A stretch of DNA of 64,000 bases, from contig NC_018216.1 of NCBI RefSeq assembly GCF_000219625.1, positions 1,674,001 through 1,738,000 on the forward strand, written 5' to 3'. The position numbers and the translations under genes are program-made. Shown piece by piece: positions 21,287 to 32,366 of the stretch (its first letter is position 1; each line of letters starts with the position of its first letter). The stretch comes from Zymoseptoria tritici IPO323. Taxonomy: Eukaryota > Ascomycota > Dothideomycetes > Mycosphaerellales > Mycosphaerellaceae. Under the pieces are notes generated by a model. It saw nothing but the letters and a program-made list of their open reading frames with translations. It did no database searches and was not told the origin of the DNA.

Positions 21287-22191
21287 GGTGACCAGGGGGG
21301 AGGTGTAGGTAAGCTTGTAGTTGGATGAAGGAGGAGGAATGGGCGTGGCACTTGGGCACAAAGCAGAACAAGGCCCGGGTCTCGAAGGGCTTGGTCGAGC
21401 TTGGGTGGTTTCGGTCGAATCGTACCGGCGTGTCGAGTGGTACAGCAGGACACAGGAGGTTTCGGTGATGCGTCGAAGCTGTGGAAGCGAGTGAGATGGG
21501 AAAGACTCCGGACGGGGGAGGGGTCGGGGTCAAGGTGAGAAAGGCGCAGCGCAGCCAAGAGGACGTTCGTTGTGCCAGCGAAAGAAAAACCTGGCTTTGC
21601 CTGACACGAGACCAAACAAACGTGCAGCCTCTCAGCGACGACCAGTGACGATGCACGTGGGATTTAGGGTTGACATAATGACGATCGTGGAGCACGGGAG
21701 CTCGTGTCCGCGGACCGGAAGCTAGGAGCGCACTCCTCTTTTGCACAGCCTCAATCCGCGAGACGCTGCCAAGATGCTGCCAAGCACGGTTAAATGAGCT
21801 AGATCGTTTCCGATCTATGGATGGAAGTGATCCCGACGGGAATAGTCCGATGCAAGAACCCGATGCAATGTCAAAGGAGGAGATGCTGTGCGGGACGCAG
21901 GAGGCATGATGGAGCAGACAGTGAGGTGCCACGGTAGTGTCTACACATTCGTTCGATTGGTATAGATGGGTGTATTGGGCATTTCTCCAGCGGTTAATGC
22001 TTCATCGCATCAACCATCTCATTCAAGCATCAAGCATCGTTCCAAGCAAACAAGCAATCATACCAAATCGTCCTTCCCAAACCCATCATATCAGTCATCC
22101 ATCCCGTATCCATTCCAATCCCTCAGCGCCGGTCCAAACAGCATCCAGTCCCAAGTCTGTATCCAAGCCCAAGTACGCCATTCCCATCAAC
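21287..22191. other. Exchanger promoter and 3' flank of the next gene
   Basis: No gene is supported. Open frames on the minus strand at 21279-21932 are Ser/Pro-rich without motifs and precede the exchanger start. Confidence 0.45.
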
Positions 22192-23956
22192 TCATTGCCC
22201 ACCCTCAATCCCCCTCTCCGCTCCACTCGGCAACACCACCCGCCGGCTTCCAGCTCCATAAACCAACTCCATCATCTTCCTCTTCTGCGCATCCCGACTC
22301 GACTTCAATTCCTGATACGTCCCATCCAAACCCCGAATCTGATCGTCCACAGACAAGGTACTCGAATTGCTCGCCCTTACCATGGGACTCACCAATCTCC
22401 TGCGCAGAATTTCCAGGTTGCTCTTCAACTGGAGCAAGCGTTGATTGTGGTTTACAAGCACGTGCTTGTTGCTAACGGTTCGATCCCGAACGGAATGCAG
22501 GAGCTCCTTGTTCTTCTCGTATTTGCGCAGTTTCGATGCATTGACGCCGATGACTTTCGTCCACAGTGAGGAAAGGAAGTCGTTTTCCATCCTCTCCTGA
22601 GCGTCTTGTTCGCGGATGACGGTGCGTTGGAGGTTGAGGAATTGCTTGTCGATCGCTTCGAAGAGTTGGAACAGTTGGATGGAGTAGGCGAGTTCGTTGT
22701 TGATGCTTTCTTCTAGCACGCCCAGGAACTCGTGAAAGGTGCGCTCGAGCGTCGCCTTGGTGCGTTGTTGGTAGGTCTGTCCCAACAAGGTCTGTGCGAG
22801 AGGAGAGTCGGAGAGTAGGCCGATGCGGGTTAAAGCTGTGTGCGCATTGGACCAGACGGAGCCGATTGTGGAGGGTGGTTCGGATGAGATGGAGGTCAGT
22901 TCGCGCTGAGCCCATTCCATGACGAGGAGGATGGAATCGACATCCGCGTCCACTCCTGCGAAGAAGCGGGTGAGTTCGATGGCGAGGGTTTTCAAGCTGT
23001 CGGAGAGGTCGTCGAGTTGATGGACGATGAGAGGCGCAGAAGTCATGTTTGTGCTGCGGACAGACTCGCCGAGATCCCAGACTGCAACGCCAGTTTCTTG
23101 TAATTGCTCAATCTGCGCGTGGCCGTGCTCCGAGTAGTAGATGACCGGCTCGAAGGATTTTGCGAGGCCGGCGACTTTGACTAGGTCGGGCATGGGGCCA
23201 TTTTGGGGAGTGGAGATGAGGGAAGTAACTGTCCAGTAGAGGAAAAGAGTGGAGAGGACGTAGAAGAGAGTATTGTAGGAGGATTTCGTAACATGATGTG
23301 TTGCGCGCCGGATGCTGTGGACCATAGCTTCAATGGGCTCCGTTCGTTGGACCACATCTAGTGATGTTGAGAACCTGATGTCTTCGCTGTATCAGTATTA
23401 CTCCTCTCAAGGTAGGAGACACGCGCCTTCACTCACAGTTGTTCTGCGTCGGCGTGCGCGCAGTCGGCGACTCGAGCTCCTCATCAACATCGTCCTCCTC
23501 TCTTAGTGTACTTGCACCTTCTTGTTCGTCAACATTTCCCTCACATTCGACCACGGGCTCCGGACTCGTCCTAGGACTCTGTCCCTTGATCGGCGACTCC
23601 GGCAAGGGAATGCGCCTGGCCTTCCTCAAATCTCCATCGCCCTCCTCATCCGCGCTGTGATATACCGGACTGCAATCTTTACTCCCATACGCCATCCCTC
23701 TTGGCTCCAACGTCTGATGATTTTGAAACCAGCCACTTCCCGCTTTCCTCCACGCCGGCGGTGAATACGACCGCCTTGAACTTGCTTCGCTGTATTCGGA
23801 GGCGTGATTGCTGCGGAAGCCAGAATGTTGCGATGGCATGTCCGGGATCGTGGGCGAGAATTCGCGCGCTTCAAAGTCGTCCATTGAGGCGTTCAGGCTT
23901 GGATGCGAGTCGAGGTAGTGTTGGCGCGAGGTGGTCATGTTGGTGGGGAGGATCAT
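22192..23956 (-). CDS. Single-pass membrane protein of unknown function (569 aa)
   Basis: Two exons, 23437-23956 and 22192-23381, are joined by a 55-bp intron. The 3' splice is at GCGAAG, which alone keeps the frame (NNYIRFSTSLD). Residues 1-175 are hydrophilic and disordered with an acidic patch (EEDDVDEELE). A membrane helix follows (TLFYVLSTLFLYWTVTSLIS). The remaining 330 residues are helical, with NDFLSSLWTKVIGVNASKLRKYEK and a coiled-coil end. The layout suggests a membrane-tethered protein with a soluble helical domain. I do not recognise a named family, although it looks conserved-fungal in style. Translation may start at either of two close ATGs. Confidence 0.78.
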
Positions 23957-25261
23957 GCGGTGGTGAAGTTGGTTTGCGCCGCCGAAAGTGGGGGCGCGGA
24001 GGGGAGGTCACTTGAGTTGGAGGAAGGGAGGAGCCGCGAGCGCGAGGTGTCGTAAATTGTGTCTTGCGTTCTGTGAGTGAGACCGGACGTTTGTTGGTCT
24101 TAGACTTTAGTGAAGTGTCTTGATTGATGCTTCGTTTAGTATCGATTGGAGATTGACGTCGCTGGCCTGTCTCTGGTCACACAGTGTCGCAATAGACGAA
24201 TAGATCGAAAGACCAGGATGTCTTGCGCGTATGTCTTGGTGGAATGGATGCGAACTGGAGCTGCGCCGTGATCTCTGCAGAGTGATGTGGCTACGGTTGC
24301 TGATGCCTACCTTGCAAGGGGAGAGGTACTGAAGCGTGGAGAGAAAGAGGATTAGTTCTACCTCTCCGATTGTGCGCAGGTACGGAATCGGGCTGCGACA
24401 GAGGGGTCGTCTCCCAGCCTCCGACTATCTGGGACTCTACCAGACGTGAGACGTGAAGTGACCAGTGAAGTGTGGTGGAGGCTGGGGAGAAGTGGACTCG
24501 TCCCTCACGGTGCTGACTGCTGCCGGCACCTTGCTTGTCTCTCCGCCAATTGTTCCTCCCGGCTCCTCCCGTCCGCGCATTAGCGTGGTGGGGAGCTCCT
24601 GGATCGACCCGGCTTGCCTGGCCTCGTCATGAGAACACGTCAAATGGATTCTTGGTCTGGTCTACTGGTCTGCCGGTCGAGCGAATGGTCTGCATTTTGC
24701 AAAATGCGACAGTTGCGGCGCCATGGTCCGGCCTTTGAGCCACACTCCCAGCCCGAGGACTTCATTCGAACCGTGGATTGGAGTACCGGAAGGCGCACTT
24801 CGACCGTACGTCGCGAATCCGACTGAAAGAGAAACGAAGAGGACAGCCATCTGAACTGCGGTCGCCGAGCAGTCGGAATGCGGCTGCTGCTCGCAGTATG
24901 GAGACGAGGACGATGAACGAAGCACTCGACTCAGCTCCAAGGCGAGACGGCATCGTCCCAAGAGATACGAACATCAAGAAAACCTCCTCTGAAGCACGTA
25001 CAAGTACAGAGAAATGACCTGTTCATTCCGATCTGGATCACCGCACGGGTTGGGAGACATCTGGATCTGGGGAATTCGTCGAAATGTGGTCATGTACGAC
25101 CGCCATACATGAGACGGCAGTGCCAACCAAAATGTGTCGACACGGGCATGTGGGTATCTCTTCATTCCTCATTGTGCTAATGCCTATACACGTCCACTGC
25201 TGCTGGTTTGCGATTCCCGAAACCACCCAATCTACACAGTCCTTTCGACGACCATTTCGCA
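23957..25261. other. Intergenic, no feature seen
   Basis: This 1.3-kb stretch has no open frame with family features, no repeat and no RIP signature. It lies upstream of the membrane-protein gene and downstream of the secreted NTF2-like gene. Confidence 0.45.
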
Positions 25262-25924
25262 TTACCTCGACACCAAGTCCGTGGTGGCGACGTCAATGCC
25301 CATCTGATACGCATAAGTGAAGATATCCTGCGACGTCAAGATCTGCGCAATTCGACCCGAGCAATCATCGACCTCGATGATGTCCGTTCCGTTCATCCTG
25401 ACCTCATCTCCTTTGTTCTTCACACTAATAGCAACAACACATCAGCAGACATTCAATGACATCGGTCTTCATGGAGAGGTATGCACTCACGGTGTGTCGG
25501 CTGTCAGAGTCGAAAGCAGTGTCCACCTCGCGACCAACTTCTTCCCCTCTGGATCCGCAAAGATCAAGCTGTAGATGAAGCTCGCGCCGTCGCCCACGTC
25601 CAGCATCCACTTGAGCAACGCCTGAGAGTCGTGGACATCCACGCGTACCATGACGGTGGGCTCGTTGGGAATGTTCTGCTCGAGGCGATAGTCGGTGATC
25701 AAGCTGACGTTTGGGACCATTGTGCGGGACACGAGCTCATCCGAGTGGTCGCCTTGCCAGACCTTGATCCAGTTTTCCATGACTTCGCCGAGGGTGAGTC
25801 TTGGCCCGGACCATGATCCGCCGCACGTAGAGTCGTTGGACGACGCTCTGGACTGGAGTATCGGGGTTGATGATGCCACGAGGCTTTGCAACAGAACCAA
25901 GGCTAGAGTCTTGATCGACGGCAT
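25262..25924 (-). CDS. Secreted SnoaL/NTF2-like protein (198 aa)
   Basis: Exons 25491-25924 and 25262-25424 are joined across a 66-bp GTGAGT...TTAG intron. MPSIKTLALVLLQSLVASS is a signal peptide. The rest fits the cone-shaped SnoaL/NTF2 fold: an N-terminal helix (LGEVMENWIKVWQGDHSDEL), then VSLITDYRLEQ, a beta-rich middle (GKKLVARWTLLSTL) and the typical closing strand pair NGTDIIEVDDCSGRIAQIL. This fold is used by cyclases, hydratases and non-enzymatic binders, and the sequence does not say which. It could belong with the peptide cluster that begins 2.4 kb away, but nothing proves it. Confidence 0.75.
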
Positions 25925-28326
25925 GATTGCTGCGTCGAGGGTCGAGTTATTGGGATGGGATGTCGTGTCTGTCCAGCATCGGTCAGTATTCCAAGTACGT
26001 TCTGCTTGTGAAGGCACGAACTGACGGAAGAAGTGGGTTTCTCTGGATCCGCTCGAAAATAGCACACAGTAGAGGACTTTGGATACTTCAACACTCGCTT
26101 CCTTCCTCCGCTTGTTATACTCGAGGCCAATCGTCCAACAGACGCCATGGTCGTACAAAATCGCCTTCGTTCGGACGCTCTAGTATCCATCGAGACAGCT
26201 AAGAGCCATATGTTCCGGCTTGGTAGCTTGGTGCGCCCCTCGGCCATGGAACAAGCAATGCCACATGTTCGATCTCAGGTCGTTGCCACGATGAGCAATG
26301 AGAGATCCCTTCACGGCCGCAATGGTGATGTTTAGAGGCCGAACCCTCCCCTGCTAGTGCCTCGCTTCTTCTTGGACACATGCATCGCCCGCCTGTACGC
26401 ACCATCGACACATGGCGTTCTTCAGACACGTGGGCGTCCATCCGATCTGGCGGAAAATATGCAGTAAGATGAGTACTCGGAGAGATGGGACATGCTGTTT
26501 CGCTTTGCCGAGACCGCTAAGAGTAGCGAAGACCGGGGCATTGAGGTGCTCGTGTGGGAAATCCTGGACATGCCGACGCGGCCCCGAAGCACCTCCGCGG
26601 TGCATATCGTACCTGAATCCGCCGCGCGAGACATTGTACTCCACGAACCTGCCAGGCGAGCATTGCCCTTGATGGGTCGGCGGTCGTGAAAGGCCTGGGT
26701 GAGGGGTTTGCCCCGAAGCGGCTAGATATTACACGATGAGATGGCTTCGCTTCCACGCTCTTCGTCGCCAAACAATCTTGGCGGTCTACTGCGCATATGT
26801 TCGACGGAGGGTGCTGCTCGATCGAGAATGTTGCTCCGGTCGCCATCATTGCGGCGAGTGGCCGGATCGTGCCTCACTTGAGGGTCGTGGGAAGTTGTGC
26901 GAATGGTCGGCGAGGTCTTGCTGAAGCATTATATCTCGCCAAAGTGATCCAACGATACATACGACCACAGATAGATGAAAAATCGGCTTCCCGTCCGATC
27001 AGCCATTGATAACCATCTAATCGCTACACTAGTACTCAAGTTGGTGACAATTGGGGAATCCGTAGTGTTGTATGTTTTTGATTTTTGCCCTTCCTGCCTT
27101 TCCAGGCGAACTGCATCCTCGTTGTGTGTCTTGTGTTCACAAGTGAGGGAAAGGTCAGTTTTGTTCTCCAGACACAGATCTTCGGCCGCTGAAAAGTCGT
27201 GGAGGGATGCAGATTCACGACCGAGAGACGACAAGTGTGGCCTTGGCACTGTCTATTTCGACGTCAAGCGCTTGAAGATACTCCAGGCCTTGCGCATTTG
27301 GGGATCATCGACTTGCTCACTCGGCTTGAGAGGATGTGGCCTGGGTGTCAGCCTTGTCTCGATGGACAATGGCTTCCAAGGTCTGTCACTCGGTGTGGCT
27401 GCGGCCGGGCCGATTGCGTTCTTCTGCCGGCGAGGAGGAACTACCTCTCGCAGCGCGGCCTAGTGTTACGAGAGGTACCTGGGAAGTTGAAACAACCGTG
27501 TTGTAATCATGTCATTCCCCCTGGACAACGCTTTGCGCAGGAGCTTGAGGCCCTTTGGTACTGGACATTGAGCAAACAGAAGGGTCTGGTTCCTGCCCTT
27601 CAAGCGATCTTCAGGCTGGATCGAGCTGAATTCAATTCCTGCTCGCGGTTCGACTTTCGTTCGAAAGAGGTCTTCTCAGAACAGGCGTTGCCTGCATTTC
27701 TACATGTTGCCCTCGTCCACTGCATTGTATTGTTGTACCGTGGTCTTGAGGATGTCCAAGCTGCCCACCTCGTCTGTCGTGGAAAGGCACACCGTGGTCC
27801 TGTCTCTTACTCGCGTTCTGGGACCTCTCTGTAGGAGCGGAGGACCAGCAGATGTAAACCAGAGAGAAGCTGGCTTTGCTGCTTCCACCGAGAGGCAAGA
27901 AGACATGAATGCAACTTGAGAGCTCGCTTGAGTACGCCCCAGATTTCAAGGGCTGTTGATGCGTTGTATGCAATGGACGATGAAGGACATGAAGATGTTA
28001 TGATGCCAACGAGGAGAGAGGAACTTGGCCGAGTTCATCGAGAGCTCATGAATGAATCAAGTAAAGGCATCGCCCGGAGGTGTTCTATAGGGACGATGAA
28101 ACTCGTGCCAGAATTTATGCGACTGTACATGGATGATGGGTGAACAACCAGCTTCCCGTTCGATCAACCCCAGTAGGCATGCGGGTGACAAGTGGTGAGC
28201 ACTGTTGTATGTCCTGCTCTTCGATTTCTGGCGGCACGAATGTGACTCAACGCGAAATATTTGTTTGGCTGCCAATCATCGGCGTGGTGAAGGGGTACTT
28301 ATATACCAGTCGAACCATTCTCTCAT
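25925..28326. other. Gene-poor stretch with a diverged duplicated flank
   Basis: No gene is supported over 2.4 kb, although open frames of 60-211 codons exist on both strands. Sequence near 26980-27090 resembles sequence at 28145-28240, just downstream of the UstYa-like stop. Shared pieces include CTTCCCGT-CGATCA and GTTGTATGT. This suggests an old duplication of the gene's 3' flank, so a decayed paralogue may lie between about 27.2 and 28.0 kb. I found no HxxHC motif there. Confidence 0.35.
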
Positions 28327-29326
28327 CTAGCTCAATGTACTCGGATCGTGGAAAATCGCGTCAGGAGGAGGCCGAACAGGCAGAAGCTCGTGCTTGCTGC
28401 CTGCATGCACAAACGCCGGGTGTTTGGCCTCCCATTGCTGTTTCCATTCAAGCAAAGCATTGTAGTTGTGACATTTGTGCTGGTTGGCGAATTTGATCGC
28501 TTCCGAATGAGGACCAGTGTAGACAGAGGGAATCAGGCCGATATCCGCCGTGCACATCAATCTTTCGCGGACATTGTCAAGGCAATGATTGATATGGCTT
28601 CGCCGGTTTGGCTCAGTGACCTTCGTGTCGTCCTCGTATTGCTTGTAGTAAGGCTTGTTGAAATACAACGCCTTTCGTAATTCATTCTGTGCATATCATG
28701 AGTCGCGTTGGATAAGTCATAGCGTTTGAGCCGTGCTTACCAGACAGTGGATGTCGTGAAAGCCCTGGATGAGCACGAAAAACCCTTCCTCGTCAGGATC
28801 TTTGTCGAACGTCCCTGGTCCATCGTACAAGTGCTCTTTCATGCTCAGTCCCACCTTCTTTCCTGTACGTGCCGGCAACAAAAACCCTCCGTCGCGGACG
28901 CCAAGATCAACCCAGGCGCGGTCGACTGCAGGACTTGGAGGTGATGTCCAACGGCTCGTAGCGTTGCCAGAACGCTCGCTGAATTCGACGAGCGAGAAAG
29001 AGCGGTCCAGGCCTGGATATGCATAGAGACCTGGGGGAAGTCTTGCGTTAGTATGGTCAGAGACAGGTCACGAAAGCGATGTTCGTACTTTCTTCCAAGT
29101 CTGGTGAGAGGCTGGAGTGTAGTCGTATCTCGTCCAACTTGAGCGTTGCGAAGATCGAGAGAACGTTCGTGGCAATCATGGCTCCAAGTACATAGAGCCA
29201 TTGGCGAGACTTCGACGACGACCGGTGTTGTGAGTGTTGTGGGTAGTTCAGCTCGTCGAGTAGACATTCCTTTTCGATATGGGCGATCGACGAGTCTTGC
29301 GATTCTGTGTCGTATGTGGACATCAT
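28327..29326 (-). CDS. UstYa-family (DUF3328) oxidase, likely RiPP-modifying
   Basis: Exons 29089-29326, 28741-29030 and 28327-28686 (introns 58 and 54 bp) give 295 aa with consistent phases. It has a cytosolic tail, one membrane helix (residues 43-63, WLYVLGAMIATNVLSIFA) and a lumenal domain with both family motifs: HDIHC at 171-175 and HINHC at 207-211. RERLMCTADIGLIP and KCHNYNALLEWKQQW follow, as expected. Family members (UstYa/UstYb of ustiloxin, proteins of phomopsin, asperipin and cyclochlorotine pathways) catalyse oxidative cyclisation, hydroxylation or chlorination of peptides in the secretory route. The tandem-repeat precursor starts 1.3 kb away on the other strand. An upstream in-frame ATG at 29359 is a possible alternative start. 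Confidence 0.9.
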
Positions 29327-29947
29327 TGCACACGTTGCGGCCCGGCCTCGAGAGAGCATGAGATCGATGTTACTGCTTCGAAAGGGAGGAAGGAACGGAT
29401 ACGAGTCGCCTGTGTAAGTACGCACCCTCCGCGCGTGGACGCTCCTGTGACGAAAGTAGTCGCCACGGTAGACTCCCGTAGCCACCCAGATTCTGGATCC
29501 ATAGCTGTACGTTCGATCGGGAATGGCTCGACATTTCGTCGGAACAACTTGACAGGGGTGGCCGAATAGGACCGAAACTCGCTCTTTCGCATGCGATGAG
29601 ATCTTTGAACTCCCACCTGTATTCTCGATCGCATTCTCGATCGCAAACGCCCGACGTTGTTCTCGCAAAGTTGAATCTCGCTGCTCCTAACGCGATTTGG
29701 ATGGTAGCACCGAAGACAAGGATTTAGAGAACTAGTTCATCCATGCTCCGTTATCGGCGCGAACTTCGCGACAAGCATCTGTCACAGATTATCGTAGAGG
29801 AAGAAACGATGACGCCACTTTTGGACCGCACGGCATCACGAATAGTATATCCTTCTTGTTTCAATGACTTTCGACAAGTGCCCGCTCACGGGGCGATAGT
29901 CCGCAGAGTGCAAAGTATATGTCGTTCGTTGAAACATCGAAGAAGAA

Positions 29948-29992
29948 GCGACAGAGTTATAAGCGACAGAGTTATAAGCGACAGAGTTATAA
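29948..29992. repeat. Three tandem copies of a 15-bp unit
   Basis: GCGACAGAGTTATAA occurs three times head-to-tail between the UstYa-like gene and the precursor gene. The first two copies are exact and the third ends the same way. It lies in the shared 5' region of two divergent genes. Confidence 0.9.
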
Positions 29993-30512
29993 CCGCCTAC
30001 ATTCCTCGATCCAGTAGGATCGCTAGCTCATTCGCTCTCGGACTCACCGCCCAGCCTATTGCCCAACCCCTGACATGCGTGAAAGACGGTCATCGATGGG
30101 TCATTACGAGGCACCAGGGGGTCCAGGGGAGAAATGCCTTTGCATACATTGCCTCGTGGAGCAAGTGCGTCAGACTGAGCAAGAAATCGCGCATAACGAC
30201 ATTTTCGCTTCAAACAACGGAAAGGACCATGTACGCGATAGACTCCAGCTTACACCCTGCAAGCGTGAGAAGCGCATATCGTTAGTAGCGATATCGCCAC
30301 TTTCAGGAAGCACGTCTTGACGGCAGCTTGCACTTCAGTGACAACTTCGATACGGAAACCAATCTCCCGGTGCCAGGAGCGGAATTTCATTCCAACTTCG
30401 GAATCGCTAGTCTCAATCGTTGAGATCGAAGACAAGACAAGACATGGAGCTGCCATCGAGTATCAACCGAGACGATCGCCATGAATGCCCAGGTCAACGG
30501 TGCGCAGAACCA

Positions 30513-30521
30513 ACATAAAAG
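30513..30521 (+). promoter_or_regulatory. TATA-like box of the precursor gene
   Basis: ACATAAAAG lies about 95 bp before the chosen ATG. The leader that follows ends in an A-rich run (AAAAAAAA) and TTTCATC just upstream of the start. The spacing suits a strongly expressed fungal gene, but the site is inferred from sequence only. Confidence 0.4.
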
Positions 30522-30613
30522 CCGCTCGCCACGCAGTCCGAACCGCTTTTCTTCTTCCAAGCACATCCCACCGAACATATCTTCTGATCAGCCAAAAAAA
30601 AACTTCTTTCATC

Positions 30614-31069
30614 ATGCACTCATCCACCATCATTGCCTTGGCGTCTGTCCTTGCTACTGGCATCGTCCACGCCCTTCCCCAGGCTGGAGTGCGCGGTGAC
30701 CGGTATGCGCGCGCGGCGGAGAACGTCAACATTCCAGTGGAGAAGAGAGGCGAGTGGGACTACGAGCCCACCCCTCACTACTACCCACCCGCCGCGGACA
30801 GCGCCAACATTCCAGTGGAGAAGAGAGGCGAATGGGACTACGAGCCCACCCCTCACTACTACCCACCCGCCGCGGACAGCGCCAACATTCCAGTGGAGAA
30901 GAGAGGCGAGTGGGACTACGAGCCCACCCCTCACTACTACCCACCCGCCGCGGACAGCGCCAACATTCCAGTGGAGAAGAGAGGCGAGTGGGACTACGAG
31001 CCCACCTCTCACTACTACCCACCCGCCGCGGACAGCGCCAACATTCCAGTGGAGAAAATAAAGAACTGA
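30614..31069 (+). CDS. Secreted Kex2-processed tandem-repeat precursor (candidate RiPP precursor)
   Basis: This is a 151-aa single-exon protein. MHSSTIIALASVLATGIVHA is a signal peptide. A short leader ends NIPVEKR, then four 26-residue units follow, each starting GEWDYEPTPHYYPP and ending NIPVEKR. Unit 4 has Ser for one Pro/Thr-region residue (PTSHYYPP) and ends VEKIKN at the stop, so the last Lys-Arg is lost. Kexin cleavage after Lys-Arg would release several identical Trp/Tyr/Pro-rich peptides. This is the architecture of fungal KEP proteins and of ustiloxin/asperipin-type RiPP precursors. The start ATG is the one that gives the signal peptide. Alternatives: a pheromone precursor (but there is no Trp-Cys...Cys pattern) or a surface repeat peptide. 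The DUF3328 neighbour favours a RiPP. Confidence 0.85.
   Translation: MHSSTIIALASVLATGIVHALPQAGVRGDRYARAAENVNIPVEKRGEWDYEPTPHYYPPAADSANIPVEKRGEWDYEPTPHYYPPAADSANIPVEKRGEWDYEPTPHYYPPAADSANIPVEKRGEWDYEPTSHYYPPAADSANIPVEKIKN
30749..31060 (+). repeat. Four 78-bp tandem coding repeats
   Basis: Units begin at 30749, 30827, 30905 and 30983. They are nearly identical even at third codon positions: unit 2 has GAA for GAG, unit 4 has TCT for CCT and a changed end. This implies recent expansion or gene conversion rather than old conserved repeats. Confidence 0.95.
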
Positions 31070-32366
31070 AGGTCGGTCACCGAAGACTATGGAGCTGGGA
31101 CCGCGACTAATATCGAAGCTGCAGTATCTCACTCCTTCTTGCAAGGCCGACACCAACTCGACGAACAAGACGCGTTGTTTACGCAGGCGCAAGGCGCTGA
31201 ACCCAACGTTCCCAGTACCGGACGAGACAATGAGTGCTTCAACAACCTGCACTTGGTAATGGCAACACGATGCATCGAGCTTTAGGGCCGAAGTAAGCGA
31301 TGGTCGGATGGAGCGCAAGCGGTTGGAATTTGATATATGTCGCTCGCTGATAGTTCTATATCGATGTGAATTGATGGATGCACTGATGAACGCTGTTCAA
31401 TTCTCTCATGTAACTGCTGCGGATAGCTCCCCCCTGTAGCTCTCTAGCAAATCAAACAAGCGTATCGAAGTTCCAAGCAAGCTTCTCGAAGTTACTTGCA
31501 AATAGTCCTTGGTATGGCTCGGTCCTCCAGGGTGAAGTCAGGATAAGGTTCAGACTAGTAGTATACTATATATGGGTGAAGTCTGCGTTATATCTTCTTG
31601 CATAGGTAAGGTATCTCTCAGCTCTAGACTCACAGCTCACCTCGATGTAGATTGCCTGCAGCTCGACCGCCTTGCTCTCATGTTTCATCCGCCGCGTAAG
31701 ACATAAGGACCAAGAGATCCAAGAGTCGACTCCGGCGGGTGCTGCTCTCGACGGTCTGGCCGCCGTTGAAAGAACTAGGCGAGAGGATGGGCATACTCCG
31801 ACGGCTGACTGGCCTCTATAGCCAAACAGGCAAGCGACCATGTCCCGACCATGTCTCTGTGCAGGTCGCCTTACATGTCGCCGTACATGTCGCTCAACTT
31901 GTATGCAGTCATGATTGCGAACATTCAGTTTCGTGGTCAAGCACTCGGTCACGGTCTCAGCTACAATCTTAGGAGCATTGCTTCCTGCCGGAGGTGGATC
32001 AGGTAATTGAACAGCTGTGACGGCAACCAAAGAAGGTCGACTATACCACGGCTTCGGTTCTTCTGAAGCAGGCTGAAGACCAGGATAATTTCGCGATCCA
32101 CCGCGCGAGAAATGACCACAAGCAAAGTTGCCGATAGTGTATGCCGCTCGTTCATGCAAGCCACGACCAAGTTGAGAGAGCCAAATGCGCAAGGATCAAC
32201 TTCGAACCAGACTGGGACGATGTCATATCGTATACGGAGATCTAGATCAGAAATGCTTGCTGGGTGGGCTCGGGCCGGTACACTACTCACGGAAGAGGGT
32301 CGGGAAATGCTAAGCCATATTCGAGCTACATATTCACCAGAGATACGTGGAACACCGAATCAACAC
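31070..32366. other. Intergenic, no gene supported
   Basis: This 1.3-kb 3' region lies between the precursor gene and the convergent sedolisin gene. A 208-codon minus-strand frame (31566-32192) has no motif and is Arg-rich in an irregular way. I looked for an HxxHC motif of a second UstYa-like gene and saw none. Confidence 0.4.

Noticed and set aside
27199..27834. 211-codon plus-strand frame in the UstYa flank
   Set aside because: Irregular Cys/Arg-rich composition, no domain, and competing frames on the minus strand of similar quality.
29743..30285. 180-codon frame upstream of the precursor
   Set aside because: It includes the 15-bp tandem repeat and the promoter region, and shows no signal peptide or motif.
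30614..31069. Alpha-type mating pheromone precursor
   Set aside because: The architecture is similar, but the units lack the Trp-Cys...Cys pattern of ascomycete alpha pheromones and the neighbour is a DUF3328 enzyme.
30620..31318. Repetitive 232-codon minus frame and other repeat frames over the precursor
   Set aside because: They are shadows of the 78-bp repeats; only the plus frame has a signal peptide and Kex2 sites.
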